DNA of 64,000 nt, from the NCBI GenBank assembly GCA_900170005.1, contig LT827128.1, positions 2,228,168-2,292,167 of the forward strand, given 5' to 3'. The stretch's first letter is position 1; every line of letters begins with the position of its first letter. Shown in pieces: positions 24,283 through 34,159 of this stretch. The notes under the pieces are model-generated. The model was not told the DNA's origin, ran no database searches, and was given only the letters and a program-made list of their open reading frames with translations. The stretch comes from Gordonibacter massiliensis (ex Traore et al. 2017). Its GTDB lineage: Bacteria > Actinomycetota > Coriobacteriia > Coriobacteriales > Eggerthellaceae. The position numbers and the translations under genes are program-made.

Positions 24283-25506
24283 GTGACGAAGGGCGAAGGA
24301 AAACGTGCGCGGAAACGCTGCGTCGGCATCGCATGCGGCCCGAACGGCGCCGCCGCGCTGGTTGCCGTCTCGGCTTTTCTGGTGTTCGGACTCAACAACA
24401 CCGAAACGTCGGCGCTGCCGGCCTATGTCATGGAACTGGGAGGCGGCCCTTTCGTGGCGGGTCTGCAAAACAGCCTGTTCGTCCTGGTCGCCGTGCTGTT
24501 GCGCATTCCGCTCGAACGCGTGGTGGAGCGGCGGGGCGGCCGGTTTGCCATGATCTTGGGAGCGTTGGGCTACACGCTTCCCTGCCTGCTCATGGCAAGC
24601 TGCACCGAACTCTGGCAGATCGTGGTCTTGCGCCTCGCTCAAGCGCTGGGCCTGGCGGCGTTCCAACCGAGCGTTTCGCAATACCTGGCTGCGTCCTCCC
24701 CCGCCCCGGTGCTGGGCCGCCACTTGGGAATCGTGCGATTCGCGACCACCGCCTCGCTCATGGTGGGCCCCGTGTCCGTCTTCCCCCTGATCGGCGAACA
24801 TGGGTACAGCACGTTCTTCGCTGTGCTCGCCGTAGCGGGCGCATGCGGGGCCGCCATCGCCTGCGCGCTGCCCGCCCGCAGGCCGGCCGCCGCGCCTAAA
24901 ACGCCCGCATCGGAAGAACGCCGACCGAACCCCGACGATGCGGGCCTGCCGATGGCCCGGCGGCAAAAGGTGTTGCTGCTCGCAGGCCCTTTCCTGCTTG
25001 CCTCGGGCTACAGCGTGGTCATGAACTTTGGGCAGCTGCTTTCCCGCAGCGTGCTTGCCGGCTGCAACGACGGCGTGCTGTTCGCCTGCCTGAGCGCCGG
25101 GGGTCTAGCGGGCAGCCTGGTCGCAGGATGGGCGGCCGACCGCTTCGGCCCCAAGCGCGCGGTCGCCTGCACGATCGCGGCCAACGGGCTGGGCCTGCTG
25201 CTCATGGGAACCGCTCCTGGCCCGCTTCCCGTCCTAGCGGGGGCGCTGTTGTGCGGCGCGGGCTACTTCGGGGGCATTGCCACGCTCATAGCCGCGGCGG
25301 GCACCTCGCTCGGCGGCGGGGCGAGCACGTTTCTTGCGCGCCAACAGAGCGGCTTGGATCTGGGCATGATCGTCGGCGGGCTCGCAGCCGGGCTCATGAT
25401 GCAAGCCGGCCTCCCCTTGGCTGCGGCGTTTTCAACGGCCTCGGCCGCCGCAGCTGCGGCCCTGCTGGCATGGGGTATGATGTACCCTCGCCGCAAGGAC
25501 GCGTAA
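24283..25506 (+). CDS. MFS transporter
   Basis: 407 residues, about 12 membrane segments, with the MFS loop motif in two forms (RVVERRGGRFA after TM2, GWAADRFGPKRA in the second half). GTG 24283 was chosen because GGAGGGGG lies 5 nt before it. It is followed after 11 bp by the Crp/Fnr gene, so the two are one unit, divergent from dmsABC. It might move the acceptor used by the Dms enzyme or its reduced product; nothing in the sequence proves this. Confidence 0.85.
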   Translation: MTKGEGKRARKRCVGIACGPNGAAALVAVSAFLVFGLNNTETSALPAYVMELGGGPFVAGLQNSLFVLVAVLLRIPLERVVERRGGRFAMILGALGYTLPCLLMASCTELWQIVVLRLAQALGLAAFQPSVSQYLAASSPAPVLGRHLGIVRFATTASLMVGPVSVFPLIGEHGYSTFFAVLAVAGACGAAIACALPARRPAAAPKTPASEERRPNPDDAGLPMARRQKVLLLAGPFLLASGYSVVMNFGQLLSRSVLAGCNDGVLFACLSAGGLAGSLVAGWAADRFGPKRAVACTIAANGLGLLLMGTAPGPLPVLAGALLCGAGYFGGIATLIAAAGTSLGGGASTFLARQQSGLDLGMIVGGLAAGLMMQAGLPLAAAFSTASAAAAAALLAWGMMYPRRKDA

Positions 25507-25517
25507 AAGGAGGACCC

Positions 25518-26219
25518 ATGGAGGCCATCAGCTTGTTCGTGCAGCCGAAACCCCTGTTGAGCGACACGATCGAACGCGTCGTTGCCGAAGGCACGCTCAA
25601 GGGAAGGCCGATTCGACTCAACCCCGGCGACTACCTGTTTCGAGAGGGCGACGACATGCGCGACACGTTCTACCTCACGCGCGGCCTGGTGCGCCTGTAC
25701 AGCGACACGCCCGACGGCTACACGAAAACGGTGTTCTTCCACAAGGCCGGAACGCTGATCGGGTTCCAAGGGTTCCGGCCCGAGATAGACCGCAAGCCGT
25801 CCATCCTGAACGCGAAGGCGACCACCAAGGTGGAGGCCTACGCCCTCGACGCCGAGAGCTTCGGCGACTACCTCAAGGCGCACGGCGAGGTGTGCTATGC
25901 CATGGCGCAGTACCTGTTCGAGATGATGGCGCTGCAAACCCGCGAGGCGGTGAACGCGTCCATCTACCCCGTGCTGCAACGGTTCTCCGCCCTGCTGCTC
26001 ACCTTGGCGCGCGAATTCAACTCGGCGCAGGCGCCTGCCATCGTGCCCTTCAGCAACGAGGAGCTGGCCGAGATGCTGGGCGTACACGTGAACTCCATCA
26101 CGAACTCCGTCGTGGCCTTGCGCAACGCCGACTGCGTCGAACGGCAGCGCGGCGCGCTCGTCATCACCGACTTCCGAAAGCTCAAAAGCATCGCCGAGAA
26201 CCTTATTGCGAGCTCCTAG
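25518..26219 (+). CDS. Crp/Fnr-family transcription regulator
   Basis: 233 residues: an N-terminal cyclic-nucleotide-binding-like beta roll (30-130; NPGDYLFREGDDMRD, LVRLYSDTPDG), a long dimer helix, and a C-terminal winged helix (SNEELAEMLGVHVNSITNSV). It has no N-terminal Cys cluster of the FNR type, so direct oxygen sensing by an iron-sulfur centre is unlikely. Start ATG 25518 has a strong AAAAGGAGG site. It shares a unit with the MFS gene and diverges from dmsABC; the 22-bp palindrome between them is the natural candidate target. Confidence 0.9.
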   Translation: MEAISLFVQPKPLLSDTIERVVAEGTLKGRPIRLNPGDYLFREGDDMRDTFYLTRGLVRLYSDTPDGYTKTVFFHKAGTLIGFQGFRPEIDRKPSILNAKATTKVEAYALDAESFGDYLKAHGEVCYAMAQYLFEMMALQTREAVNASIYPVLQRFSALLLTLAREFNSAQAPAIVPFSNEELAEMLGVHVNSITNSVVALRNADCVERQRGALVITDFRKLKSIAENLIASS

Positions 26220-26244
26220 GGGCGAGCTCGCAAGGGAGTCTTTC

Positions 26245-26363
26245 GGCTGGCGCCGCAGGGGATCCTTCGTCCCCGCTTCGCGGGGCCTCCCTGCGTCCGC
26301 TCCGCGTGCCCGGGGCCTCGACAGTCCACCGGACTGTCGAGGCCCCGCTCGCTCAGGATGACA
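26245..26363. repeat. GGATCCTTCG/CAGGATGACA palindromic repeat, copy 2, with inserted hairpin
   Basis: Starts GGCTGGCGCCGC-AGGGGATCCTTCG and ends CGCTCAGGATGACA like the other copies, but the middle is longer and holds a perfect 16-bp hairpin (26312-26327 and 26331-26346, loop ACC). Confidence 0.8.
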
Positions 26364-26373
26364 GGTAGAGGAA

Positions 26374-26414
26374 AACGCGAAAGCGCCCACCTCCATGGCG
26401 GGCGCTTTCGCGTT
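26374..26414 (-). terminator. terminator of the NRAMP gene
   Basis: Perfect 15-bp stem (26374-26388 with 26400-26414), 11-nt loop, 22 bp after the stop; on the minus strand it is followed by TTCCTCT after the terminal TT of the stem. Confidence 0.65.
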
Positions 26415-26436
26415 GCTGCTTTGCCGATACCGTCCG

Positions 26437-27687
26437 CTAGCCGCCGATCAGGGCTTGCAGCGACGTGAGGAAGCTCGACATGTTGCGGTAGCACATGAAC
26501 AGCGTGATGACGATGATGACCACGCCCGCGCAGTTCGCGAAGATGTGGTTTCGCCACTTGCCCAGATCCTTGCCGTTGGCGCAGTAGATGACGAAGAACG
26601 CCATGATGGGCAGCAGGATGGCGTTGGCCGCCTGGGCCACCAAGATGAGCTCGGTCGGGCTCTTGCCCAGCGCGATGGCCATAACGCAGCCGCACACGAG
26701 CACGATGATCCAGATGAGCTTGAAGCGCAGGTCCTTCGTCGTCTTCTTCCATCCCAGCACGCCGTTCACGGCGTAGGCGGCCGAGAACGATGCGGTGATG
26801 GCGCTCGAGAAGCCGGCGCACAGCAGGCCGAGGCCGATCATCCACGTGGCCCACGAGCCCAGCAGCGGCTGCAGCGCCAAGGCCATATCCTTGCCGTTCG
26901 TCACCACGGCATCGGTGCCGTAGATGTTCGCAGCAGCGCAGATGAGAATGGCCATGGAGATGATGCCGCCCAGACCGATGCTCAGCACGGTGTCGAAACG
27001 GGCGTCGGACACCTGCTCGGGATCCTTGAAGCGCTCGGAAGCGCCCGAAGCGTGCAGGAACAGGTTGTACGGCACGATGGTGGTGCCGATGAGACCCACT
27101 GCGGTCAGAATGCCCTTCGACCCCTCTTCGGGCAGCGTCGGCACGAACAAACCCGTGGCGATGGCGCCCCAATCCGGGCTGGACGCGATAGCCGTCACGA
27201 AGAACACCACGCCCATGAACACGACGATGGCCGTGAGGATGACCTCGACCACCTTGTACGAGCCGATCCACATGGCGATGAACGCGCAGATGCCCAGCAC
27301 CACCACGATGGGCAGCATGGGCACGTCGGGCGCGACGGCCTGGATACCCAGGATGCCGCCCGTGATGTTGCCCGTTTCGTAGGCGATGTTGCCCACAAAG
27401 ATGGCGATGATAACAATCACGATAGCAATCCACATGAGAGCCTTGTTGGGAATGCGGTCGCGGATGTTTTCACCCAATCCCTTACCCGAAACGATGCCGA
27501 CGCGCGAGGCCATCTCCTGGAAGATGATGGTGGCCACGGTGGCGAACAGCAACGCCCACAGCATGGTGTACCCGTAGCTCGCACCGGATACCGTGCAGGT
27601 GGTGACGGTGCCGGGCCCGATGAAGCCGGCCGCCACGAGCGCGCCAGGTCCGACGTTCTTGAACTTCTGAGCCAGAGAGCTGCTCAT
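26437..27687 (-). CDS. divergent NRAMP-family transporter
   Basis: 416 residues, about 11 membrane segments, NRAMP fold. The metal-site motifs are not canonical: TM1 has GPGT where metal transporters have DPGN, and TM6 has TIVPYNLFLHAS where the usual form is MPHN. The Asp, Asn, Met and His that bind manganese or iron are therefore absent. It is not clear that it moves a divalent metal. An NRAMP-related magnesium transporter is known from E. lenta, and B. subtilis ycsG, an NRAMP homologue, sits in the 5-oxoproline operon; either comparison could guide a test. ATG 27687 follows AAAGGAGAGGG. Confidence 0.88.
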   Translation of the reverse strand: MSSSLAQKFKNVGPGALVAAGFIGPGTVTTCTVSGASYGYTMLWALLFATVATIIFQEMASRVGIVSGKGLGENIRDRIPNKALMWIAIVIVIIAIFVGNIAYETGNITGGILGIQAVAPDVPMLPIVVVLGICAFIAMWIGSYKVVEVILTAIVVFMGVVFFVTAIASSPDWGAIATGLFVPTLPEEGSKGILTAVGLIGTTIVPYNLFLHASGASERFKDPEQVSDARFDTVLSIGLGGIISMAILICAAANIYGTDAVVTNGKDMALALQPLLGSWATWMIGLGLLCAGFSSAITASFSAAYAVNGVLGWKKTTKDLRFKLIWIIVLVCGCVMAIALGKSPTELILVAQAANAILLPIMAFFVIYCANGKDLGKWRNHIFANCAGVVIIVITLFMCYRNMSSFLTSLQALIGG

Positions 27688-27955
27688 ACCCTCTCCTTTC
27701 CCTTCTTGACAACGAGGTGCAACGTTTTTGCACACCCCATGATCCCCGTTGCACGTTTCGCCTCTGTTGCGAACGCGCAGATACTGCCTTCGAAAAAGGC
27801 AATGCCGATCAGATTCGCCTACTTTATCAGAATAAAGACCCAACGTATACGCCCCAACCGCAGAGGGCTCCGTCCATCGGCGGCGAAGCGGCCCTCGAAC
27901 GCCGCGAGAGGCAGTGGCATTCCGAGGCCCCCGGTTCGCACGCTCGCTCTGAGCG
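27688..27955. other. 268-bp intergenic region upstream of the NRAMP gene
   Basis: Holds the NRAMP promoter, though no clear -35/-10 pair was found. Three TTGCAC-type motifs lie within 45 bp (about 27718-27766), two facing each other, and could be an operator. Nothing like the known manganese riboswitch core was recognised. Confidence 0.4.
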
Positions 27956-30493
27956 TTAGAAGCTGCAACGGTTGCGGCCGTCGCGCTTGGCCGCGTACAA
28001 CGCCTCGTCGGCGCGCCGGTAGAGGTCGTCGAACGACTCGCCGGGCTTCGAGAGCGCCGATCCCGTGCTGATGGTGATGCGACGCTCCGAATCGGACGAT
28101 GCGCGTCGCTCGACGGCGCGGCGCACGGCCTCGCATTTCTCTTTGACCACAGCGGAATCTTTGACGTTGTTCAGATACACCATGAACTCGTCGCCGCCGA
28201 GCCGCCCCACCACGTCGCCCACCCGGAAGCTCTCGCGCAGGATGCGTGCGACGTCCACGAGCGCATGGTCCCCCTCGAGATGGCCGAACGTGTCGTTGAC
28301 CTCTTTGAAGCGGTCGATGTCGACCATGATCAAGGCTCCCCGCTCGCCTTCGCCGAGCGCGTCCATCTGCTGGGCGATGCGTCGCCGCGTTGTTTCGGAG
28401 TTGAGCAAACCGGTGAGGCTGTCGCGTTCGGCCTTCGCCATCAGCTCGTCCTTCTCGCTCCGTTCCTCGTCTATCACCTTCAACGTGCCCACCGCGTAGG
28501 CGGCGCGCCCCGCATCGTCCACGGGTTCGACGGTCACGCGCAGCCAATGGTCGATGCCGTCCGCATCGGGCAGCCGCACCTCCTCCACCCGGCGCTCGCG
28601 GGAACGCAGCAGATCCAGAAACGAGGTCTTTTGCTCCTCGTCCAAGGCGAAGGAATCCGATCCGAGGTTGACGGTGATGGGCTCCGCCACGCCATGCCGG
28701 CCCTCTTTGCTCGGCAGCGATATCACGAGCGAGCCGGTGCGCTTGTCGTACTCGAAGAAGTAGTCGTCGCAGAGCGCGTAGAGGCGCAGGCGCTTCTTCA
28801 GGTCGAGCGCCGTTTTCGCGTTGGCGCGCGCCCGCTGATACAGAATGACCAGTATCAGCAGCAACACGATAAGGAGAACGACGGCTGCGGTGGCGAAGGC
28901 TTCGAACGGATGGGCGCGCACGAAGTCGACGATCTCGAACGGCTGCTCGCGCAGCACGTCGCCGTTTATGACGGCCTGCAGCTCCACTTCCGTGAGCGAG
29001 CCGATGGCCTGATCCATGATGCCCAGCAGCCGGCCGTCGCCCGTGCGCACGACGCCGAAGCTGACGCGCCGCGGTTCGTGGGTTTGCGGCGCAACACGCA
29101 CACCGCGGTACTCGGGCATGTTGAGGAAGTACTGCATGACGTACTCGTCTACGTACGTGTAGTCGGCCTCGCCGCCGACCACCGCCTGCAGGCATTCCGC
29201 AACGGACGGAAAGCGGACCGCGTCGCCGATGAACATGCCGTCGTAGCGGCTCGAAGACGAGATGGCCAGTCGTTTTCCGGCGATGTCCCCGTTCGAGGCC
29301 CCTTCGTTCGCAACGAGCACGTACGACGCCGTCACGTAGGGCTGCGTGAGGGAAAGCCCCCGTTCGCGCGCCGCGGCGTAGTTGTAGTCGAAACAGGCCA
29401 CCAGATCGATGGCCTCTTGCTCGATCAACCCGTCCAGCTCGTCTTCCGACGCGGCGGGCACGTACGTGAAGTTGAGGCCCGTCTTCGCCGCCACGACTTC
29501 GAGCAAATCGACGGCGATGCCTTTGAGCTCGCCGTTCTCTTCGTACTGGTACGGCGGCTGGTTCGACAGCACGCCGACCCGAACGGGATCAGCGGCGGCG
29601 ATGAAGGAGCGGTCGTCGTCCGACAGCACGAACGCGCCGGACGCCTGCGTGAAGTACTCGTCGTGTAGGCGCGAGCGGAACATCGGATCGGCGCTGTCGA
29701 TGCGTTCGAGGGCGGCATCCAGCTTGTCGGCGAGCCCTTGGTCGCCCTGAGCGGCGGCGAAATACAGCGGATGCGACGAAACATGGCCGACGGTGCGCAA
29801 ACCGTCGGCCGCGGCCATGTCGGTCGCGAGCACCGCATCGGCCCGGCCGTCGAGCGCTGCGGCCTTCGAATCGTCCACATCCGCGCAGTTCACCAACTCG
29901 TACGCGATGCCCATGCGAGCGCAGAACGATTCCAGTTCGCCCAGCAACGTCGACTTCTCCACCGCGGCCACGCGCAGAGGACGGTCGGCGCTGGCGGAGA
30001 CGAGCGGGTTGTCGGTGCGCTCGGCGCTGGCCAGCAGCACGATTCCCAAGGTGGCGTAGCTCTCGCGCGTCAGCGCGAGCGACGAGCGGCTTTGCTCCGA
30101 CGACATGATGCCGGCCACGAGGTCCACCTCGCCGGCGGCCAGCAGTTCGCGCGACTTCTCGAAAGCCGCTGCCCCGCTGCCCTCGACCGCGACGAATTCG
30201 TAGTTCCAACCCGTGTATTGGGCGATGCGCTCCAGGTACTCGTAGGTGTAGCCGGATCGAACGCCCGATTCGTCCGTCCACATCACCCGAAACTGCTGGG
30301 GGAACGCAACGCGCACGGTGCGCGCCGCTTCCGAGGACGCGGCGGCGGAAGGCGCCTCGTCGGACGCGGCCTCGTCGCCGAAGGCCCCGCCGGGGACCCA
30401 TGCGGACACCGTGCAGACGAACGCGAGCAGCCAACAGACCGCCGCGTGAAAAACGCGTCCGAACCGTCCCCCTCCGCCGTGCCGCTCCCCCAT
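27956..30493 (-). CDS. membrane diguanylate cyclase with two periplasmic-binding-type sensor domains
   Basis: 845 residues. A signal segment (about 10-40) is followed by two solute-binding-protein family 3 domains in tandem (RTVRVAFPQQF at ~60; PVRVGVLSNQPPYQYEENG at ~310), a membrane span (~550-575), a PAS-like linker and a C-terminal GGDEF domain with intact RLGGDEF and DIDRFKEVND. The outer part should sense a small ligand, probably an amino acid, and the inner part makes cyclic di-GMP. It is not tightly linked to another gene; the membrane LuxR gene lies 67 bp upstream on the same strand. Confidence 0.9.
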   Translation of the reverse strand: MGERHGGGGRFGRVFHAAVCWLLAFVCTVSAWVPGGAFGDEAASDEAPSAAASSEAARTVRVAFPQQFRVMWTDESGVRSGYTYEYLERIAQYTGWNYEFVAVEGSGAAAFEKSRELLAAGEVDLVAGIMSSEQSRSSLALTRESYATLGIVLLASAERTDNPLVSASADRPLRVAAVEKSTLLGELESFCARMGIAYELVNCADVDDSKAAALDGRADAVLATDMAAADGLRTVGHVSSHPLYFAAAQGDQGLADKLDAALERIDSADPMFRSRLHDEYFTQASGAFVLSDDDRSFIAAADPVRVGVLSNQPPYQYEENGELKGIAVDLLEVVAAKTGLNFTYVPAASEDELDGLIEQEAIDLVACFDYNYAAARERGLSLTQPYVTASYVLVANEGASNGDIAGKRLAISSSSRYDGMFIGDAVRFPSVAECLQAVVGGEADYTYVDEYVMQYFLNMPEYRGVRVAPQTHEPRRVSFGVVRTGDGRLLGIMDQAIGSLTEVELQAVINGDVLREQPFEIVDFVRAHPFEAFATAAVVLLIVLLLILVILYQRARANAKTALDLKKRLRLYALCDDYFFEYDKRTGSLVISLPSKEGRHGVAEPITVNLGSDSFALDEEQKTSFLDLLRSRERRVEEVRLPDADGIDHWLRVTVEPVDDAGRAAYAVGTLKVIDEERSEKDELMAKAERDSLTGLLNSETTRRRIAQQMDALGEGERGALIMVDIDRFKEVNDTFGHLEGDHALVDVARILRESFRVGDVVGRLGGDEFMVYLNNVKDSAVVKEKCEAVRRAVERRASSDSERRITISTGSALSKPGESFDDLYRRADEALYAAKRDGRNRCSF

Positions 30494-30560
30494 CGCGCCT
30501 GCGCCTTTCCCCTTGTCGTGCCCCTTATTATACTGCCGGGTCAGAGGGAATGCGCGATAA

Positions 30561-32021
30561 CTATTCCGAGTGCTCGATAAGGTCGATGACCTCGTCGCGG
30601 GAGTGCACGTCGAGTTTCTGGTAGATGGACTTGATGTGGTACTTCACCGTGTTCTCGGACACGACCAGTTTCTCGGAGACGGCGCGCGCCGTGCGACCCT
30701 GGCCCAGATGGACGAGTATCTCCGACTCGCGCGGCGTGAGCCCGTGCGTCTGCGCGAGCGAAGCGCAGCGATCGGCCAATGCGTCGCCTTGGCGTTCGGC
30801 TACGGGCATGGCCGCCTTGCCATCGCCCTCGCCGGAACCTTCGAGATTCTTGTCCTTGAACAGGAACATCGACACCATGGCCACCAGGTACACCGCCACC
30901 AGGGCCACCGCGGTGAGCTCGAGGTTGCCCTGCCCGAAGCTGTCTGCCTTGAACAGTCCCAGCAACGTCCCGGCCATCCGCGCCGCGTTCGTGCACACGA
31001 GCGAGCACGAGAACAGCAGCGCCGCCGGAAGCTTCGTGTCGTGGACGGCGTTGGCCAGCATGCACCACAGGATGATGCTCGCCACGAGCGTTCCCAACTG
31101 CGCGCAAGCGTTGGCCAGCCCTCCCACGCCGTTCCAGATGAGCGGCAACAGCAGGAAACCGGCGGCCGACAGGGGCAGGGCCACCTTGTACACCGAACCC
31201 AGGCTCGGTCGGCTTTTCACGAACAGCGCCGGCAGCAGCAAAGCCACGATGACCACGGCCTGCGTGACGAGCGCCGTTTGCTGGAACGTGGCAAGCGGGA
31301 TGTCCTGCCGCGCCGACACCTGCAGCATGAGCCCGCTCATGAACGACAGGATGGCCGTTCCCAGCATGGGCCGCCACAAGGCCGAAAGCGCGCCCTTGAA
31401 CACGGGGGCCGAGTACTCCTCGGCGATGGGGGCTCGCGCGTCCAGGCACTTCTTGCAGAACCAGGCCGACGCGAAGAACAACACGGCCCCCACCGGCAGC
31501 ATGGCGGGCGAAGGCAGCAACGTGACCAGGAAGTACACCACCAGGCTGGCCACGTTGCTCAGCAGCACGAACAGATAGGCTTGGCGCAGGTCGAACGTGC
31601 CGCAGAAGCGAGCCCACAGCAAGTTGATGAGGGCATCGCCCGCCCCGAAGAACAGGCCGCCGAACACGAGCCACGGAACGAGCGCCTCAAGGGGCACGTA
31701 GCCCGCGAACTGGAACGCCATGCGCGTGACCACGAATCCGGTCGCCGCCGCGCCCGCGCACACCACGATGGCCGTGAGCGAGGACGACCGGTTCGAGGCT
31801 CGGCGGGCGACGGCCATCATGACCAGGTACACCACGAGTCGCGCCGCGACCACCGCCACCAAGAACAGCGATTCCACATGGGCGCCGGTCTGCCCCAGCG
31901 ACGTCAGCACGGTGGGAGATTCGAACGACATGTATCCGAACACCAGGTACAGGGCATAGCCGCCCATGAACGCCACGTCGCGTGCGCGTATGCCGGCGAA
32001 CATTTCCCTCAGACGGTTCAA
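30561..32021 (-). CDS. LuxR-type regulator with ~12-span membrane sensor
   Basis: 486 residues. The first ~400 form about 12 hydrophobic segments; the last ~65 are a LuxR helix-turn-helix ([37 protein letters not shown]). Such one-component regulators are abundant in Eggerthella and typically control a nearby reductase. The divergent neighbour at 32318 is an exported flavoprotein, so it is the obvious target. The start is taken as TTG 32021 behind GAGGGG; the next in-frame ATG (codon 7) has a GAGGG site that lies too close. Confidence 0.88.
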   Translation of the reverse strand: MNRLREMFAGIRARDVAFMGGYALYLVFGYMSFESPTVLTSLGQTGAHVESLFLVAVVAARLVVYLVMMAVARRASNRSSSLTAIVVCAGAAATGFVVTRMAFQFAGYVPLEALVPWLVFGGLFFGAGDALINLLWARFCGTFDLRQAYLFVLLSNVASLVVYFLVTLLPSPAMLPVGAVLFFASAWFCKKCLDARAPIAEEYSAPVFKGALSALWRPMLGTAILSFMSGLMLQVSARQDIPLATFQQTALVTQAVVIVALLLPALFVKSRPSLGSVYKVALPLSAAGFLLLPLIWNGVGGLANACAQLGTLVASIILWCMLANAVHDTKLPAALLFSCSLVCTNAARMAGTLLGLFKADSFGQGNLELTAVALVAVYLVAMVSMFLFKDKNLEGSGEGDGKAAMPVAERQGDALADRCASLAQTHGLTPRESEILVHLGQGRTARAVSEKLVVSENTVKYHIKSIYQKLDVHSRDEVIDLIEHSE

Positions 32022-32110
32022 ACGGGCCCCTCACCCTTCGCTTTCACGGCTGCCAGTGTAGCCGAAATAGGTACCCCCGTCATCCCAACAATATGGAAAC
32101 ATCGATTACC

Positions 32111-32164
32111 ACCCGTATCGGGTAGGCGTTTCATCGGGGTAAACGCCGAAAACTACCCGGATGC
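32111..32164. promoter_or_regulatory. candidate LuxR operators between regulator and flavoprotein
   Basis: A perfect ACCCG-TAT-CGGGT dyad (32111-32123), a GGCGTTT/AAACGCC inverted repeat (32125-32131, 32141-32147) and three related half-sites (CTACCCGATAC, TTACCCCGATG, CTACCCGGATGC) lie within 54 bp of this 296-bp divergent region. Confidence 0.5.
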
Positions 32165-32317
32165 GATGTCGCAACCGCACGTTGAGGAGCGTAGAGTTTC
32201 GCAGCGTAGGGAGGGTTTCGCTACGCGGATCCTCGTTAGGGGGCGGCAAATCGATCCGTCGGGCACTGCAGAGTTGCGGCGTCCGGCCCCGCGCCCCGCA
32301 ACGAAAGGAGAGGGAAC

Positions 32318-34045
32318 ATGTCAGAAAAAGGTTTGAGTCGCCGCGCGTTCCTCGGCTTCGGCGCCACGGCTGCGGCAGCCGCCGCGGCCGTCGGCATCAC
32401 CGGCTGCGCGCCGCAGGCCAAGGGCGACGCGAGCGCGTCAGGCAACGCGTACTCCGCAGGCGGCGCGGCCACGAAGTTCACGCCGGACTTCCTCACGCCG
32501 CCCCCCGTGCCCACGGACGTCAAGGACGAGAAGACCTGCGACGTGCTCGTCATCGGCATGGGCCTGGCCGGCACCGCCGCCGCCAAGGAGGCCGCCGAGG
32601 CCGGCAAGAAGGTCATCGTGCTGGAGAAGCAGCCCGAGGACAGCTATTCCGTCATCTCCATGGCCGGCGACTTCGGCGTGGTGGGCTCGAAGATCCAAAA
32701 GGACCTGGGCATCGAATGGGCGCCGAAGGAGGACATCCTCAACGAGTTCGTCAAAGAAACGGGCGGGCGCTGCGACACGTGGATGACGAACTACTGGTAC
32801 GACCATTCCGGCGAGGACTTCGACTGGTTCATCGAGAACGCCGACTACGAGGTGCTGAAGTCCACCGCCGCGAACCGCGAGACGGACAAGCCCAATTACA
32901 TCCGCCCGAAGTGCTTCCCGCCGCAAGAGGGCTACAACTACAAAGAAGAGGTGTACCCCTACTTCCACGGCACCATCACCACGAACCCGAACATGCAGTG
33001 GGCCTGCCAGGCGGCGTTCGAGGATGCCATGAAGGCCGGCGCCGAGCTCATTTACAACGCCGAGGGCGAGCAGCTCATCGTGGAGGACGGCACCGTGAAG
33101 GGCGCCTACGCCAAGACGAAGGACGGCTACCTGAAGGTGAACGCCAAGGCCGTCGTGCTGTGCTGCGGCGACTACGGCGCGAACCCCGAGATGCGCCACT
33201 ACTACGCCCCGTGGACCGAGGAGTTCATGGGCGGCGTGGACGACGGCCGCGGCCAGCTCATGGGCATCTGGGCCGGCGGTTGGATGGAGCTGGGTCCGCA
33301 CGCTCCCATGACGCACCATATGGGCGGGTCGCTCGGCGTGGACAGTTTCCTGCAGCTGAACATGGAGGGCAAGCGCTTCATGAACGAGGACGTGCCCGGC
33401 CAGAACATCGCCGACGAGCACACGCGCCAGCCCGTGGCGAAGGATCCCGAGATGGCCGAGGCAGGCGTGAAGGCGTGGCAGATCTTCGATAGCAAGTGGC
33501 CCGAGCAGATCGACAAGATGCCCGACGGCCACGGCTACACCACGCACTTCGTGTCCGAGGAAGAGGCCCCGAACTACGAGACGGTGCTTTCCGGCTTCGG
33601 ACTGGGTTACACGACGGCCGCCATGGTGGAGGAGCGCACGGACGTTATCGCGAACTCCCTCGAGGAGCTGGCCGAGAAGACGGGCCTGCCCTACGACACG
33701 ATGAAGGCCGAGATCGAGCGCTACAACGAGCTGTGCCACAAGGGCGTGGACGAGGACTTCGGCAAGATGTCCAAGCGCCTGTTCCCGGTGGAGAACCCGC
33801 CGTACTACGCGTGCAAGTTCGGCAACGCCGGTATGCTGGTCATGTTCGGCGGCCTGGAGTGCGACCACGACCTGCACGTGACGAAGGACGGCACGAACGA
33901 CCCCATCCCCGGCCTGTTCGTGGCCGGCAACACGATGGGCCGCCGCCTGCTGGTGGACTACCCCGTGGTCGTGGCCGGCATCAGCCTGGCCACCGCCCTG
34001 TGCTTCGGGCGCCTGGCCGGCAAGAACGCCGCCGCCAGCGTGTAA
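32318..34045 (+). CDS. Tat-exported FAD-dependent reductase, fumarate/urocanate-reductase-like
   Basis: 575 residues. Twin-arginine signal SRRAFLGF (Arg 8-9) ending in ITGC (Cys 30), so it may be a lipid-anchored Tat protein. FAD Rossmann motif VIGMGLAGTAAAKEA with VIVLEK, and a C-terminal GLFVAGNTMGRR loop near the flavin. No N-terminal FMN domain or haem motif (CxxCH) is visible, so electrons must come from a separate carrier. Eggerthella has many such single-gene flavoprotein reductases for dietary and host compounds; the acceptor here is unknown. AAAGGAGAGGG precedes ATG 32318. Membrane LuxR genes flank it on both sides. Confidence 0.9.
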   Translation: MSEKGLSRRAFLGFGATAAAAAAAVGITGCAPQAKGDASASGNAYSAGGAATKFTPDFLTPPPVPTDVKDEKTCDVLVIGMGLAGTAAAKEAAEAGKKVIVLEKQPEDSYSVISMAGDFGVVGSKIQKDLGIEWAPKEDILNEFVKETGGRCDTWMTNYWYDHSGEDFDWFIENADYEVLKSTAANRETDKPNYIRPKCFPPQEGYNYKEEVYPYFHGTITTNPNMQWACQAAFEDAMKAGAELIYNAEGEQLIVEDGTVKGAYAKTKDGYLKVNAKAVVLCCGDYGANPEMRHYYAPWTEEFMGGVDDGRGQLMGIWAGGWMELGPHAPMTHHMGGSLGVDSFLQLNMEGKRFMNEDVPGQNIADEHTRQPVAKDPEMAEAGVKAWQIFDSKWPEQIDKMPDGHGYTTHFVSEEEAPNYETVLSGFGLGYTTAAMVEERTDVIANSLEELAEKTGLPYDTMKAEIERYNELCHKGVDEDFGKMSKRLFPVENPPYYACKFGNAGMLVMFGGLECDHDLHVTKDGTNDPIPGLFVAGNTMGRRLLVDYPVVVAGISLATALCFGRLAGKNAAASV

Positions 34046-34105
34046 CCGGAACCCTTCCCGCGGGGCGGCCGGCCTCCCTCCCCTTGACGGCCGCCCCTTC
34101 GACTT

Positions 34106-34142
34106 CGGGCCCCTCGCCATCGGCAAGGGGCCCGTTTGTCTT
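34106..34142 (+). terminator. terminator between flavoprotein and LuxR genes
   Basis: Stem CGGGCCCCTCGCC/GGCAAGGGGCCCG (34106-34118, 34122-34134) with one mismatch, 3-nt loop, then TTTGTCTT. A second perfect 9-bp stem (34062-34070, 34089-34097) lies just before it. Confidence 0.7.
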
Positions 34143-34159
34143 GACGAGGCTTCGTTGCG

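Noticed and set aside
24064-24966. N-terminal 300-residue extension of DmsA
   Set aside because: It overlaps the divergent MFS gene and control region; the twin-arginine signal and strong ribosome site fix the start at 24063.
27688-27955. Manganese (yybP-ykoY) riboswitch before the NRAMP gene
   Set aside because: The conserved core loops were not found.
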